A stretch of DNA of 64,000 bases from Streptomyces paradoxus. GTDB lineage: Bacteria > Actinomycetota > Actinomycetes > Streptomycetales > Streptomycetaceae. Position 1 is the first letter of the stretch, and every line of letters starts with the position of its first letter. The notes under the pieces are model-generated. The model had not been told where the DNA came from. It worked only from the letters and a program-made list of their open reading frames with translations, and ran no database searches. Location of the stretch: contig NZ_JACHGV010000006.1 in the NCBI RefSeq assembly GCF_014202475.1, positions 62,001 to 126,000 of the forward strand, in the 5' to 3' direction. Positions 40,599 to 53,206 of this stretch are shown here, piece by piece. The position numbers and the translations under genes are program-made.

Positions 40599-41192
40599 TC
40601 ACACGACGTCCATCAAGGCTAGCAGCTCGCGTGCCACGTCCTCGACGGAGGTGTTGACCAGGGTGGTGTCGAACTCCGGCTCGGCCGCGAGTTCGATCTT
40701 CGCCGCGTCGAGCCGGCGCTCGATCACCTCGGGCGGTTCGGTACCCCGCCCGGTGAGTCTGCGCACCAGCTCCTCCCAGGAGGGAGGGGCCAGGAACACC
40801 AGCTGGGCCTCGGGCATCGACTCGCGGACCAGGCGGGCGCCCTGCAGGTCGATCTCGAGGAGGACGGGGTCGCCGTTCTCCAGGCGCTCCTGCACGGCCG
40901 CACGCGGCGTGCCGTAGCGGTTGCCGGCGAACTCGGCCCACTCCAGCAGTTCCCCGTTGGCGATCAGCTTGTCCATCTCGTCGTCGGAGACGAAGAAGTA
41001 GTGGACTCCGTGCTGCTCGCCGGGGCGGGGCTTGCGGGTCGTCGCCGACACCGAGAGCCAGACCTCGGGATGTTCCTTGCGCATATGAGCGACGACCGTG
41101 CTCTTGCCGACCCCGGAGGGGCCGGAGAGCACGGTCAGCCGCGGACGTACGTCCGGGGGTACGGGGGACGTCCCCCGGGGTGTTGCAGCCAT
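40599..41192 (-). CDS. gmk: Guanylate kinase
   Basis: Gmk phosphorylates GMP to GDP with ATP. The 197-residue protein has the P-loop LSGPSGVGKSTVV, the GMP-binding region SVSATTRKPRPGEQHGVHYFFV, GNRYGTPRAAVQERL, and LEIDLQGARLV. The ATG at 41192 matches the family start; the few residues before the P-loop (MAATPRGTSPVPPDVRP) are an actinobacterial extension. It is read after sihF and before rpoZ. Confidence 0.97.
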   Translation of the reverse strand: MAATPRGTSPVPPDVRPRLTVLSGPSGVGKSTVVAHMRKEHPEVWLSVSATTRKPRPGEQHGVHYFFVSDDEMDKLIANGELLEWAEFAGNRYGTPRAAVQERLENGDPVLLEIDLQGARLVRESMPEAQLVFLAPPSWEELVRRLTGRGTEPPEVIERRLDAAKIELAAEPEFDTTLVNTSVEDVARELLALMDVV

Positions 41193-41250
41193 GCAGCGAT
41201 TATCCAGCAATCGCGGAGTGCCCGGGACTCGCTTCCCCGGAGCGCCCGGT

Positions 41251-41574
41251 TCAGGAACCGGTGCTGCCGAACTCGCGCTCCAGGGAGGCGATCTGGTTGG
41301 AACCGAGACCCCGCACGCGGCGGCTCTCGGAGATGCCGAGTCGCTCCATGATCTGCTTGGCGCGGACCTTGCCCACGCCCGGCAGCGACTCGAGGAGGGC
41401 GGAGACCTTCATCTTGCCGATGACGTCGTTCTCCTGGCCCTGCTTGATGACCTCGTGAAGGGAGGCGCCGGAGTGCTTGAGTCGATTCTTGACCTCGGCC
41501 CGCTCCCGGCGAGCCGCGGCGGCCTTTTCGAGCGCGGCTGCGCGCTGTTCAGGGGTAAGGGGCGGAAGAGCCAC
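41251..41574 (-). CDS. sihF: Integration host factor sIHF (mIHF family)
   Basis: sIHF is the actinobacterial nucleoid protein unrelated in fold to E. coli IHF. It compacts DNA and affects sporulation and secondary metabolism. The 107-residue protein starts VALPPLTPEQRAAALEKAAAARRERAEV (GTG at 41574, with GAGGTG eight bases upstream), an exposed N-terminal helix. It continues with the helix-two-turn-helix core LLESLPGVGKVRAKQIMERLGISESRRVRGLGSNQIASL. The family length of 105-107 confirms the start. It is followed by gmk and rpoZ. The 277-base upstream region to pyrF contains its promoter, which I could not assign. Confidence 0.95.
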   Translation of the reverse strand: MALPPLTPEQRAAALEKAAAARRERAEVKNRLKHSGASLHEVIKQGQENDVIGKMKVSALLESLPGVGKVRAKQIMERLGISESRRVRGLGSNQIASLEREFGSTGS

Positions 41575-41851
41575 GCCTACGTCACCTCGGATGTCGAACT
41601 GTCGGATACGGACCGGTGAGGAACCTAGTCGCCCCACACCTGGGGAGCCACGAGCAACACACGCTTGCCCGTTCTCTCGTCGGAGACTAGCGGGCAAGTC
41701 CGCCAGAGTCAGCGAGAACAGCGGAAAAGTCCTGGTCAGCCTTCATCTGAACGGACATTTAGGACATACTGCCCCGGATTTGAGGATGTATTCAGACTCA
41801 AGCGGGCCCCTGACCACTCATCGGAGGTCTCGCGGTAAGGTCTGGACCGCC

Positions 41852-42693
41852 TCACGAGCCCGTCACGGCGTGCCGGATCTCCTCCGCGAAGCGCTCTGCG
41901 GCGTCACGCAGAGCGACCGCGTCGGGACCGTGGCGTAGCACTCCCCGGCTGACGTTCGGCACGACGTTGCGCACCGCGGCGCCGAAGACCCCGGGAAGAT
42001 CGGCCGGCGTGGCGCCCTGGGCGCCGATCCCGGGTGCGAGGAGCGGGCCGTTGATGTCCAGCTCGTACGTCGACAGATCACCGAGGGTGGCGCCGACGAC
42101 CGCGCCGAAGGACCCCAGGGGCTCCTCCCCCGTGTTCTCGGCGGCCAGGTGCGCCAGCATCGTCGCTCCGACGTTCCGGCCGCCGGAGCGCACGGCGTGC
42201 TGGACCTCGCCGCCCTCCGGATTGGACGTCAGGGCCAGCACGAACAGTCCCGCGCCGTTCTCCCGGGCCATCGCGACGGCCGGGCTGAGCGATCCGTAGC
42301 CGAGGTACGGCGAGACCGTCAGGGCGTCGGAGAACAGCGGCGCGTCCTTGTGCAGGAAGGACTCGGCGTAGGCGGCCATGGTCGAGCCGATGTCGCCGCG
42401 CTTGGCGTCCATGACGACCAGCGCGCCCGCCGCCCGCGCCTCGGCGACCGACTTCTCCAGGACGGCGACGCCGCGCGAGCCGAAGCGCTCGAAGAACGCG
42501 CTCTGCGGCTTGAGCACGGCGACCCGGTCGGCCACCGCCTCGACGACCGTGCGGCTGAACCGCTCCAGGCCCGCCACGTCGTCGTTCAGGCCCCACTCGG
42601 CGAGCAGGGAGGCGTGCGGGTCGATGCCCACGCACAGCGGGCCGCGCTCGTCCATGGCCCGGCGCAGGCGCGCGCCGAAGGGTTCCAGGGCAC

Positions 42694-42697
<4 letters not shown>
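41852..42697 (-). CDS. pyrF: Orotidine 5'-phosphate decarboxylase
   Basis: PyrF converts OMP to UMP, the last step of the pathway. The 281-residue protein is the longer type-2 enzyme of actinobacteria and myxobacteria: CVGIDPHASLLAEWGL, LKPQSAFFERFGSRGVAVLE, VVMDAKRGDIGSTMAAYA with the catalytic Lys and Asp, and APGIGAQGATP. It overlaps pyrD by four bases and is the last gene of the pyrimidine operon. Confidence 0.97.
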
Positions 42698-43797
<1,100 letters not shown>

Positions 43798-43800
<3 letters not shown>

Positions 43801-43835
43801 GGTGTCCTCACGAAGACATGGCGTCCTCACGAAGA
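43798..43835 (-). repeat. 19-bp tandem repeat duplicating the pyrD start site, with a minicistron
   Basis: CATGGTGTCCTCACGAAGA (43798-43816) is followed directly by CATGGCGTCCTCACGAAGA (43817-43835); one base differs. On the minus strand each copy carries a GAGGAC ribosome-binding site and an ATG. The upstream ATG (43819) opens the three-codon frame M-S-S followed by TGA (43808-43819), which ends just before the second GAGGAC. Translation of this minicistron could influence pyrD. Confidence 0.7.
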
Positions 43836-43863
43836 GGGGGACACCGTTTCCGGTGTCCCCCTC
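43834..43863 (-). terminator. Intercistronic hairpin between carB and pyrD
   Basis: GAGGGGGACACCG pairs perfectly with CGGTGTCCCCCTC (13 bp) around loop TTTC. It lies eight bases past the carB stop, inside the operon, so it may act as a partial terminator or as a 3' stability element for the car messages. No U-tract follows. Confidence 0.65.
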
Positions 43864-43870
43864 GGGGCTG

Positions 43871-47171
<3,301 letters not shown>

Positions 47172-47179
<8 letters not shown>

Positions 47180-48314
47180 GCTGGCCCTCCATCAGGGATA
47201 CGAAGCGGTCGAACAGGTAGGCGGCGTCGTGCGGGCCGGCTGCCGCTTCGGGGTGGTACTGGACGCTGAAGGCGGGGCGGTCGAGGAGCTGGAGCCCCTC
47301 CACCACGTTGTCGTTCAGGCAGACGTGCGACACCTCGGCGCGGCCGAACGGGGTCTCGGAGACCTGGTCGAGCGGGGCGTCGACGGCGAAGCCGTGGTTG
47401 TGCGCGGTGACCTCGACCTTGCCGGTCGTGCGGTCCTGCACCGGCTGGTTGATGCCGCGGTGGCCGTACTTCAGCTTGTAGGTGCCGAAGCCGAGCGCGC
47501 GGCCCAGGATCTGGTTGCCGAAGCAGATACCGAACAGCGGGGTGCCGCGCTCCAGGACACCCCGCATCACGGAGACGGGGTGGTCGGCGGTGGCCGGGTC
47601 GCCCGGGCCGTTGGAGAAGAACACGCCGTCCGGGTTCACCGCGTACACGTCCTCGACGGTGGCGGTCGCCGGGAGCACGTGCACCTCGATGCCGCGCTCG
47701 GCCATGCGGTGCGGGGTCATGCCCTTGATGCCGAGGTCGACGGCGGCGACGGTGAACTTCTTCTCGCCGATCGCCGGGACGACGTACGGCTCGGTGGTGG
47801 CGACCTCGGCGGAGAGGTCGGCGCCCTTCATCTGCGGGGCTTCCTGCACGCGGGCGAGGAGCGCGCTGTCGTCCTGGACGGCGTCGCCGCTGAAGATGCC
47901 GACGCGCATGGCGCCGCGCTCGCGCAGGTGGCGGGTGAGGGCGCGGGTGTCGATGCCGCTGATGCCGACGACGCCCTGGGCGTCCAGCTCCTCGTCCAGC
48001 GTGCGCCGGGAGCGCCAGCTGGACGGCACGCGCGCGGGGTCGCGCACGACGTAGCCGGAGACCCAGATCCTCTTGGACTCCATGTCCTCGTCGTTGACGC
48101 CCGTGTTGCCGACGTGCGGGGCGGTCATGACGACCACCTGACGGTGGTAGGAGGGGTCGGTGAGGGTCTCCTGGTAGCCGGTCATGCCGGTGGAGAACAC
48201 CGCTTCGCCGAAGGTCTCCCCCACGGCCCCGTAGGCGCGGCCACGGAAGACCCGGCCGTCCTCCAGGACGAGTACGGCGGGAGTCTTGGCGGCTCCCCTG
48301 GTGGAGGTGGTCAT
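47172..48314 (-). CDS. carA: Carbamoyl-phosphate synthase small chain (glutaminase)
   Basis: CarA hydrolyses glutamine and channels ammonia to CarB. The 380-residue protein has an N-terminal domain (LVLEDGRVFRGRAYGA, FSTGMTGYQETLTDPSYHRQ) and a class-I glutaminase domain. The nucleophile Cys is in LFGICFGNQILGRALG, and His and Glu are in VQYHPEAAAGPHD. The ATG at 48314 overlaps the upstream membrane-protein gene by four bases, and its stop overlaps carB by eight bases, so translation is tightly coupled. Confidence 0.98.
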
Positions 48315-48880
48315 CGTTCGGCGCCTTCCCTGGTGTTCGTTTCGATCATGGAGTTGATGGCTTCGACCCACGCGTTGTGCTCGGCCGCGTGGTCGGAGCG
48401 GAACCCGGAGTCGATCAGCCGGTCGCCGTGCTCCCAGGTGACGACGAGCAGGCCGCCCTCGGTGAGGACCTTGCCGGCGATGCCCTTGTCGAGCCGGGCC
48501 TCGCGCAGCTGTGCGGCCGGCACGAAGAAGTCGCTCGCCCCGGGCCGTACGACGTCGAGGCCGGCGTCCGTGAGGGTGAGCTCGGCCCGGCTGCGGGTGC
48601 CCAGGCCCCGGGCGACGATGCGGTCGAGCCACTGACCGGCGGTGGTGGAGCCGTGGTAGCGGCCGCTCAGGCTCAGCTTCTCGGGGCCCGGGTCGTCCGG
48701 GGCCGTCGGCAGCTCGGGCAGGTCGCCCTGGAGGGTGCCGCGCCACTTCCAGCCCTCGCGCATCAGCCAGTAGACGAGCGCGACGAACAGGGCGAGGCCG
48801 ACGACCCAGCCGATGCGGGCGGCCCAGTCGGTCACTTGCGCCGATTCCTTCTCGGCGGCCAGCAGGAGTACAGGTGTCAC
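48311..48880 (-). CDS. Conserved single-pass membrane protein in the pyrimidine operon
   Basis: The 189-residue product has one clear membrane helix (about 18-40, ARIGWVVGLALFVALVYWLM). A soluble part follows with WLDRIVARGLGTRSRAELTLTDAGLDVVRPGASDFFVPAAQLREARLDKGIAGKV and GLLVVTWEHGDRLIDSGFR, a beta-rich region resembling bacterial PH-like domains. The equivalent gene in M. tuberculosis (Rv1382) also lies between pyrC and carA, so the position is ancient. It overlaps both neighbours by four bases (GTG at 48880; stop at 48311). The function is unknown; it may tether or regulate the pathway at the membrane. Confidence 0.8.
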   Translation of the reverse strand: MTPVLLLAAEKESAQVTDWAARIGWVVGLALFVALVYWLMREGWKWRGTLQGDLPELPTAPDDPGPEKLSLSGRYHGSTTAGQWLDRIVARGLGTRSRAELTLTDAGLDVVRPGASDFFVPAAQLREARLDKGIAGKVLTEGGLLVVTWEHGDRLIDSGFRSDHAAEHNAWVEAINSMIETNTREGAER

Positions 48881-50163
48881 GTGAGCTTCCCGTCGACGAG
48901 CGTGGCCTTGCCCCGCAGCCACGTGTGCGTCACACGGCCCGGCAGCTCACGCCCCTCGTAGGGGGTGTTGCGGCTGCGCGAGGCGAAGCCCGCGGGTTCC
49001 ACAAGCCCACGGTATGCCGTGTCGACCAGGGTGAGGTTGGCGGGCTCACCTGCCGAGACGGGACGGCCGTGGCCCGTGGCCTGTCCGATCTGCGCGGGCT
49101 TGACGGACATCCGGTCGGCGACGCCGGCCCAGTCCAGCAGACCCGTGTCGACCATGGTCTCCTGCACCACCGACAGCGCGGTCTCCAGGCCGACCATGCC
49201 CATGGCGGCCGCGGCCCACTCGCAGTCCTTGTCCTCGTGCGGGTGCGGGGCGTGGTCGGTGGCGACGATGTCGATCGTGCCGTCGGCGAGCGCCTCGCGC
49301 AGGGCCATGACGTCGCGCTCGGTGCGCAACGGCGGGTTGACCTTGTAGACGGGGTTGTACGTGCGGACCAGCTCGTCCGTGAGGAGGAGGTGGTGCGGGG
49401 TGACCTCGGCGGTGACGGCGATGCCGCGGGACTTGGCCCAGCGGACGATCTCGACGGACCCGGCGGTCGACAGGTGGCAGATGTGGACGCGCGAGCCGAC
49501 GTGGTCGGCGAGCAGGACATCCCGGGCGATGATCGATTCTTCGGCCACGGCGGGCCAGCCCCCGAGCCCCAGCTCCGCGGAGACGATCCCCTCGTTCATC
49601 TCGGCGCCCTCGGTCAGCCGCGGCTCCTGCGCGTGCTGGGCGACGACACCGCCGAAGGCCTTCACGTACTCCAGGGCGCGGCGCATGATCACGGCGTCGT
49701 GGACGCACTTGCCGTCGTCGGAGAAGACGGTGACGCCGGCGGCCGACTCGTGCATGGCACCCAGCTCGGCGAGCTTCTTGCCCTCCAGGCCGACGGTGAC
49801 GGCGCCGATGGGCTGGACGTCGCAGTAGCCGTGCTCCTGGCCGAGCCGCCAGACCTGCTCGACGACACCGGCGGTGTCGGCGACCGGGAAGGTGTTGGCC
49901 ATGGCGAACACGGTGGTGTAGCCGCCGGAGGCGGCGGCGCGTGTGCCGGTGAGGACCGTCTCGGAGTCCTCACGGCCGGGCTCGCGCAGGTGGGTGTGCA
50001 GGTCGACCAGGCCCGGCAGCAGCACCTTGCCGTCGGCCTCGACGACCTCGGCGCCCCCGGCGCTCAGACCGGCACCCACCGCGGCGATCGTCCCGCCGTC
50101 GATCAGCACGTCCTGCGGCTCGCCGCCGAGCACCTTCGCACCACGGATCAGGATCTTGCTCAT
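48877..50163 (-). CDS. pyrC: Dihydroorotase, class I
   Basis: PyrC cyclises carbamoyl aspartate to dihydroorotate. The 428-residue metallo-amidohydrolase shows LLPGLVDLHTHLREPGREDSE with the metal-binding HxH, AHAQEP, HICHLS, and VATDHAPHPHEDKDCEW with the catalytic Asp. The class-I form with its long C-terminal end (FASRSRNTPYEGRELPGRV) is usual in actinobacteria. It follows pyrB by five bases and overlaps the membrane-protein gene by four. Confidence 0.97.
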   Translation of the reverse strand: MSKILIRGAKVLGGEPQDVLIDGGTIAAVGAGLSAGGAEVVEADGKVLLPGLVDLHTHLREPGREDSETVLTGTRAAASGGYTTVFAMANTFPVADTAGVVEQVWRLGQEHGYCDVQPIGAVTVGLEGKKLAELGAMHESAAGVTVFSDDGKCVHDAVIMRRALEYVKAFGGVVAQHAQEPRLTEGAEMNEGIVSAELGLGGWPAVAEESIIARDVLLADHVGSRVHICHLSTAGSVEIVRWAKSRGIAVTAEVTPHHLLLTDELVRTYNPVYKVNPPLRTERDVMALREALADGTIDIVATDHAPHPHEDKDCEWAAAAMGMVGLETALSVVQETMVDTGLLDWAGVADRMSVKPAQIGQATGHGRPVSAGEPANLTLVDTAYRGLVEPAGFASRSRNTPYEGRELPGRVTHTWLRGKATLVDGKLT

Positions 50164-50168
50164 CTGTC

Positions 50169-51146
50169 TTACTTCTCCTCGGTACGGGGGTGGGTGACGG
50201 CGGGCTCGTTGCCCCCGAGCAGCAGGTACAGGACGGCCATCCGGATGGACACTCCGTTTGCGACCTGCTCGACGACGGTGCAGCGGTCGGAGTCGGCGAC
50301 CTCGGCGGTGATCTCCATGCCGCGGACCATCGGGCCGGGGTGCATCACGATGGCGTGCTCGGGCATCCGCGCCATGCGGTCGCCGTCGAGGCCGTAGCGG
50401 CGGGAGTACTCGCGCTCGGTCGGGAAGAACGCGGCGTTCATGCGCTCGCGCTGGACGCGCAGCATCATCACCGCGTCGGACTTGGGCAGCGTGCTGTCGA
50501 GGTCGTAGGACACCTCGCAGGGCCAGGTCTCGATGCCGACCGGCAGCAGGGTCGGCGGGGCGACGAGGGTGACCTCGGCGCCGAGGGTGTGCAGCAGGTC
50601 GACGTTGGAGCGGGCGACCCGGCTGTGCAGGACGTCGCCGACGAGCGTGATGCGCTTGCCGTCGAGGTCCTGGCCGAGTCCGGCGTCCGGGCCGATCAGG
50701 CGGCGGCGCATGGTGAAGGCGTCGAGCAGCGCCTGCGTGGGGTGCTGGTGGGTGCCGTCGCCGGCGTTGACGACCACCGCGTCGATCCAGCCGGAGTTCG
50801 CCAGGCGGTACGGGGCTCCGGAGGCGCCGTGCCGGATGACGACGGCGTCGACGCCCATGGCCTCCAGGGTCTGGGCGGTGTCCTTCAGGGACTCGCCCTT
50901 GGAGACGCTGGAGCCCTTGGCGGTGAAGTTGATGACGTCCGCGGACAGCCGCTTCTCGGCGGCCTCGAAGGAGATCCGGGTCCGGGTGGAGTCCTCGAAG
51001 AAGAGGTTGACGATCGTGCGGCCGCGCAGGGTCGGCAGCTTCTTGATCGGCCGGTCGGCGACCCGGGCCATCTCCTCGGCGGTGTCGAGGATCAGGACGG
51101 CGTCGTCGCGGGTGAGGTCGGCGGCCGAGATGAGATGACGCTGCAT
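50169..51146 (-). CDS. pyrB: Aspartate carbamoyltransferase catalytic subunit
   Basis: PyrB joins carbamoyl phosphate and aspartate in the committed step of pyrimidine synthesis. The 325-residue protein has the carbamoyl-phosphate loop FFEDSTRTRISFEAAEKRLSA, GDGTHQHPTQALLDAFTM, and the aspartate-binding region with HPGPMVRGMEI. There is no pyrI regulatory chain, so the enzyme is probably a trimer or associates with PyrC. It is read 104 bases after pyrR and five bases before pyrC. Confidence 0.97.
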   Translation of the reverse strand: MQRHLISAADLTRDDAVLILDTAEEMARVADRPIKKLPTLRGRTIVNLFFEDSTRTRISFEAAEKRLSADVINFTAKGSSVSKGESLKDTAQTLEAMGVDAVVIRHGASGAPYRLANSGWIDAVVVNAGDGTHQHPTQALLDAFTMRRRLIGPDAGLGQDLDGKRITLVGDVLHSRVARSNVDLLHTLGAEVTLVAPPTLLPVGIETWPCEVSYDLDSTLPKSDAVMMLRVQRERMNAAFFPTEREYSRRYGLDGDRMARMPEHAIVMHPGPMVRGMEITAEVADSDRCTVVEQVANGVSIRMAVLYLLLGGNEPAVTHPRTEEK

Positions 51147-51250
51147 CTGTCAGGCTCCGTAAGGCAGTTCATTCGGGAGATTCGGGGCAGGCGGGCGCGC
51201 CGGGGCGCGCACCGAGCCGGCGTACGACGGCGGCGTACGCCTCTGGAGCG

Positions 51251-51817
51251 CTACTGAGGGGCCGGCTTGGCACCGAGCAGCACGGTGTCGCGACCGTCCT
51301 CCTCGGCGAGCTGGACCTTGACCGTCTCCCGCAACGACGTGGGGAGGTTCTTGCCGACGTAGTCGGCGCGGATGGGCAGTTCGCGGTGCCCGCGGTCGAC
51401 GAGGACGGCGAGCTGCACCGCGCGCGGGCGCCCGAGGTCGTTCAGCGCGTCGAGGGCGGCGCGGATGGTGCGGCCGGAGAAGAGCACGTCGTCGACGAGG
51501 ACGACGAGCTTGCCGTCGAGGCCGTCACCGGGGATCTCGGTGCGGGCGAGCGCGCGCGGCGGGTGCATGCGCAGGTCGTCGCGGTACATGGTGATGTCGA
51601 GCGAGCCGCACGGGACCTTGCGCTCGGTGATCTGCTCCAGCTTGTCCGCGATCCGCCGGGCGAGGAAGACGCCCCGGGTCGGAATGCCGAGGAGCACCAC
51701 GTCGTCGGCGCCCTTGGCGCGTTCGACGATCTCGTGGGCGATGCGGGTCAGCACCCGCGCGATGTCGGGCCCTTCGAGAACGGGCCGGGCATCGGACTGC
51801 GTGTCGTGCGTGTCCAT
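51251..51817 (-). CDS. pyrR: Pyrimidine operon regulator / uracil phosphoribosyltransferase
   Basis: PyrR binds a hairpin in pyr mRNA when UMP or UTP is high and lowers expression; many also have weak uracil phosphoribosyltransferase activity. The 188-residue protein has LLGIPTRGVFLARRIAD, SLDITMYRDDL, and the PRPP loop VVLVDDVLFSGRTIRAALDAL. The ATG at 51817 has a strong AAGGAGG ten bases upstream. A PyrR-type hairpin abuts this ribosome-binding site, which suggests autogenous translational control of the whole operon. Confidence 0.97.
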   Translation of the reverse strand: MDTHDTQSDARPVLEGPDIARVLTRIAHEIVERAKGADDVVLLGIPTRGVFLARRIADKLEQITERKVPCGSLDITMYRDDLRMHPPRALARTEIPGDGLDGKLVVLVDDVLFSGRTIRAALDALNDLGRPRAVQLAVLVDRGHRELPIRADYVGKNLPTSLRETVKVQLAEEDGRDTVLLGAKPAPQ

Positions 51818-51835
51818 ACGAAACGGACCTCCTTC

Positions 51836-51853
51836 TCCGCCTCACGGGACGGA
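51836..51853 (-). promoter_or_regulatory. PyrR-binding RNA hairpin at the pyrR ribosome-binding site
   Basis: The minus strand reads TCCGTC-CCGTGA-GGCGGA: a six-base-pair stem (one G-U) closes the hexaloop CCGTGA. That loop fits the CNGNGA loop I know for PyrR-bound RNA. One base separates the stem from AAGGAGG (51834-51828). PyrR bound here would cover the ribosome-binding site, as proposed for Mycobacterium smegmatis. Confidence 0.72.
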
Positions 51854-51882
51854 CCTTAAAGGACGTCGGGATTGCGCCATAC

Positions 51883-51891
51883 AAGATAGCA
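51883..51891 (-). promoter_or_regulatory. Extended -10 element of the pyrimidine operon promoter
   Basis: TGCTATCTT on the minus strand (51891-51883) is an extended -10 (TGN plus TATCTT). The leader would be about 60 bases and contain the PyrR hairpin. No good -35 is visible, which suits an extended -10 promoter. Confidence 0.55.
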
Positions 51892-51984
51892 GGTCCCCGC
51901 TGTCGCTCCGATGGCCCCCTCGAATCACCCACTCGGCCTAACGGAACGCCGATACCACGGAAGAGCCGGTGCGGACCATTCGGC

Positions 51985-52014
51985 TTGACGCGGCAGAGTA
52001 ACGCTGCGTAACCT
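51985..52014 (+). promoter_or_regulatory. bldD promoter
   Basis: TTGACG (51985-51990) and TAACCT (52009-52014) are 18 bases apart and form a good vegetative promoter. The start site would fall near 52021, about 63 bases before the bldD ATG. The BldD operator overlaps the -10 and the start. Confidence 0.75.
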
Positions 52015-52027
52015 CACAGTGAGTTAC
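52008..52027. promoter_or_regulatory. BldD operator in its own promoter
   Basis: GTAACCTCACAGTGAGTTAC is an imperfect dyad with CTCAC and GTGAG around one base. Aligned to the published 15-base BldD consensus as I recall it, it agrees at nine of ten conserved positions (52014-52026). It covers the -10, so it fits the known autorepression by BldD with cyclic di-GMP. Confidence 0.78.
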
Positions 52028-52083
52028 CAGCCGCGCGGCCTGGCACCCACGCCAGACGCGTCGACACAGTGCCGGGGAGCTAT

Positions 52084-52587
52084 ATGTCCAGCGAATACGC
52101 CAAACAGCTCGGGGCCAAGCTCCGGGCGATCCGCACCCAGCAGGGCCTTTCCCTCCACGGTGTCGAGGAGAAGTCCCAGGGACGCTGGAAGGCGGTCGTG
52201 GTCGGTTCGTACGAGCGCGGCGACCGTGCCGTGACCGTGCAGCGCCTTGCCGAGCTGGCGGATTTCTACGGCGTTCCGGTGCAGGAGCTGCTTCCGGGCA
52301 CGACCCCGGGCGGGGCCGCCGAGCCGCCGCCGAAGCTGGTTCTGGACCTGGAGCGGCTGGCCACGGTGCCGGCCGAGAAGGCGGGCCCCCTTCAGCGCTA
52401 CGCGGCCACGATCCAGTCGCAGCGCGGTGACTACAACGGCAAGGTGCTGTCGATCCGCCAGGACGACCTGCGCACACTGGCCGTCATCTACGACCAGTCG
52501 CCCTCCGTCCTCACGGAACAGCTGATCAGCTGGGGTGTTCTGGACGCGGACGCGCGCCGCGCGGTGGCGTCCCACGAGGAGGCCTGA
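52084..52587 (+). CDS. bldD: Developmental master regulator BldD
   Basis: BldD represses sporulation genes during vegetative growth when it is dimerised by a tetrameric cyclic-di-GMP cage. The 167-residue protein has an N-terminal XRE-type DNA-binding domain (about 5-75, LRAIRTQQGLSLHGVEEKSQGRWKAVVVGSYERGDRAVTVQRL). A linker (about 78-90) and a C-terminal domain follow. The C-terminal domain has the cyclic-di-GMP signature RQDDLRTLAVIYDQ (about 129-142), an arginine-aspartate box followed by a charged patch. The ATG at 52084 gives exactly the length known for S. coelicolor. It diverges from pyrR and carries its own operator. Confidence 0.98.
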   Translation: MSSEYAKQLGAKLRAIRTQQGLSLHGVEEKSQGRWKAVVVGSYERGDRAVTVQRLAELADFYGVPVQELLPGTTPGGAAEPPPKLVLDLERLATVPAEKAGPLQRYAATIQSQRGDYNGKVLSIRQDDLRTLAVIYDQSPSVLTEQLISWGVLDADARRAVASHEEA

Positions 52588-52614
52588 CCCGCTCCGCGGG
52601 CCCAGCAGAAACGT

Positions 52615-52661
52615 GCCGCCGGGGTGGCCGGAACCGAATGGTTCTCGGCCACCCCGGCGGC
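52615..52661 (+). terminator. Long hairpin terminator after bldD
   Basis: A perfect 16-bp stem (GCCGCCGGGGTGGCCG with CGGCCACCCCGGCGGC) is extended inside by GAACC/GGTTC with one bulge. It starts 28 bases past the bldD stop and faces the nusB terminator. Confidence 0.8.
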
Positions 52662-52717
52662 GTTCTGAGAGCCTCACGGCGCACGGCCGTACAGGACGGC
52701 CCCGAAGACGCGGGAAC

Positions 52718-52757
52718 GCCGGAGGGCCCGCAGCAGTGATGCTGCGGGCCCTCCGGC
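52718..52757 (-). terminator. Hairpin terminator after nusB
   Basis: A perfect 17-bp stem (GCCGGAGGGCCCGCAGC with GCTGCGGGCCCTCCGGC) has loop AGTGAT. It begins 13 bases past the nusB stop, and ends the alaS-to-nusB run. Confidence 0.8.
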
Positions 52758-52769
52758 ATGCGGTCTGTC

Positions 52770-53204
52770 TCAGACCTCGTCGCGGCGGAGCGAGGGCTTG
52801 AGGTCCTTCAGCCGGCCGAGCAGGCCGTTCACGAACGAGGGCGACTCGTCCGTGGAGAACTCCTTCGCCAGCTGCACCATCTCGTCGAGGACGACGGCGT
52901 CCGGCGTCGCATCGACCCAGATCAGCTCGTAGGCGCCGAGCCGCAGGATGTTGCGGTCGACGACGGGCATCCGGTCCAGCGTCCAGCCGACGGAGTACTG
53001 CGCGATCAGCTCGTCGATACGCTTCGCGTGCTTCGCGTAGCCCTCGACGAGCTCCATCGTGTACTCGCTGACCGGCGGCTGCCGGGTGTCCGCCCGGGAC
53101 AGCCGGACCCAGTCCGCGAGGACGGTCAGCACGTCGGCGCCGCGCTGGTCCCCCTCGAAGAGGATCTGGAAGGCGCGCTTACGGGCCGTGTTGCGGGCAG
53201 CCAC
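52770..53204 (-). CDS. nusB: Transcription antitermination factor NusB
   Basis: NusB with NusE binds boxA RNA to promote rRNA antitermination. The 144-residue all-alpha protein has ARKRAFQILFEGDQRG at the N-terminus, YSVGWTLDRMPVVDRNILRLGAYELIWVDATPDAVVLDEMVQLAKEFST, and FVNGLLGRLKD. The GTG at 53204 lies two bases past the efp stop, so the genes are coupled. It is the last gene of the long minus-strand run. Confidence 0.96.
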   Translation of the reverse strand: MAARNTARKRAFQILFEGDQRGADVLTVLADWVRLSRADTRQPPVSEYTMELVEGYAKHAKRIDELIAQYSVGWTLDRMPVVDRNILRLGAYELIWVDATPDAVVLDEMVQLAKEFSTDESPSFVNGLLGRLKDLKPSLRRDEV

Positions 53205-53206
53205 GG

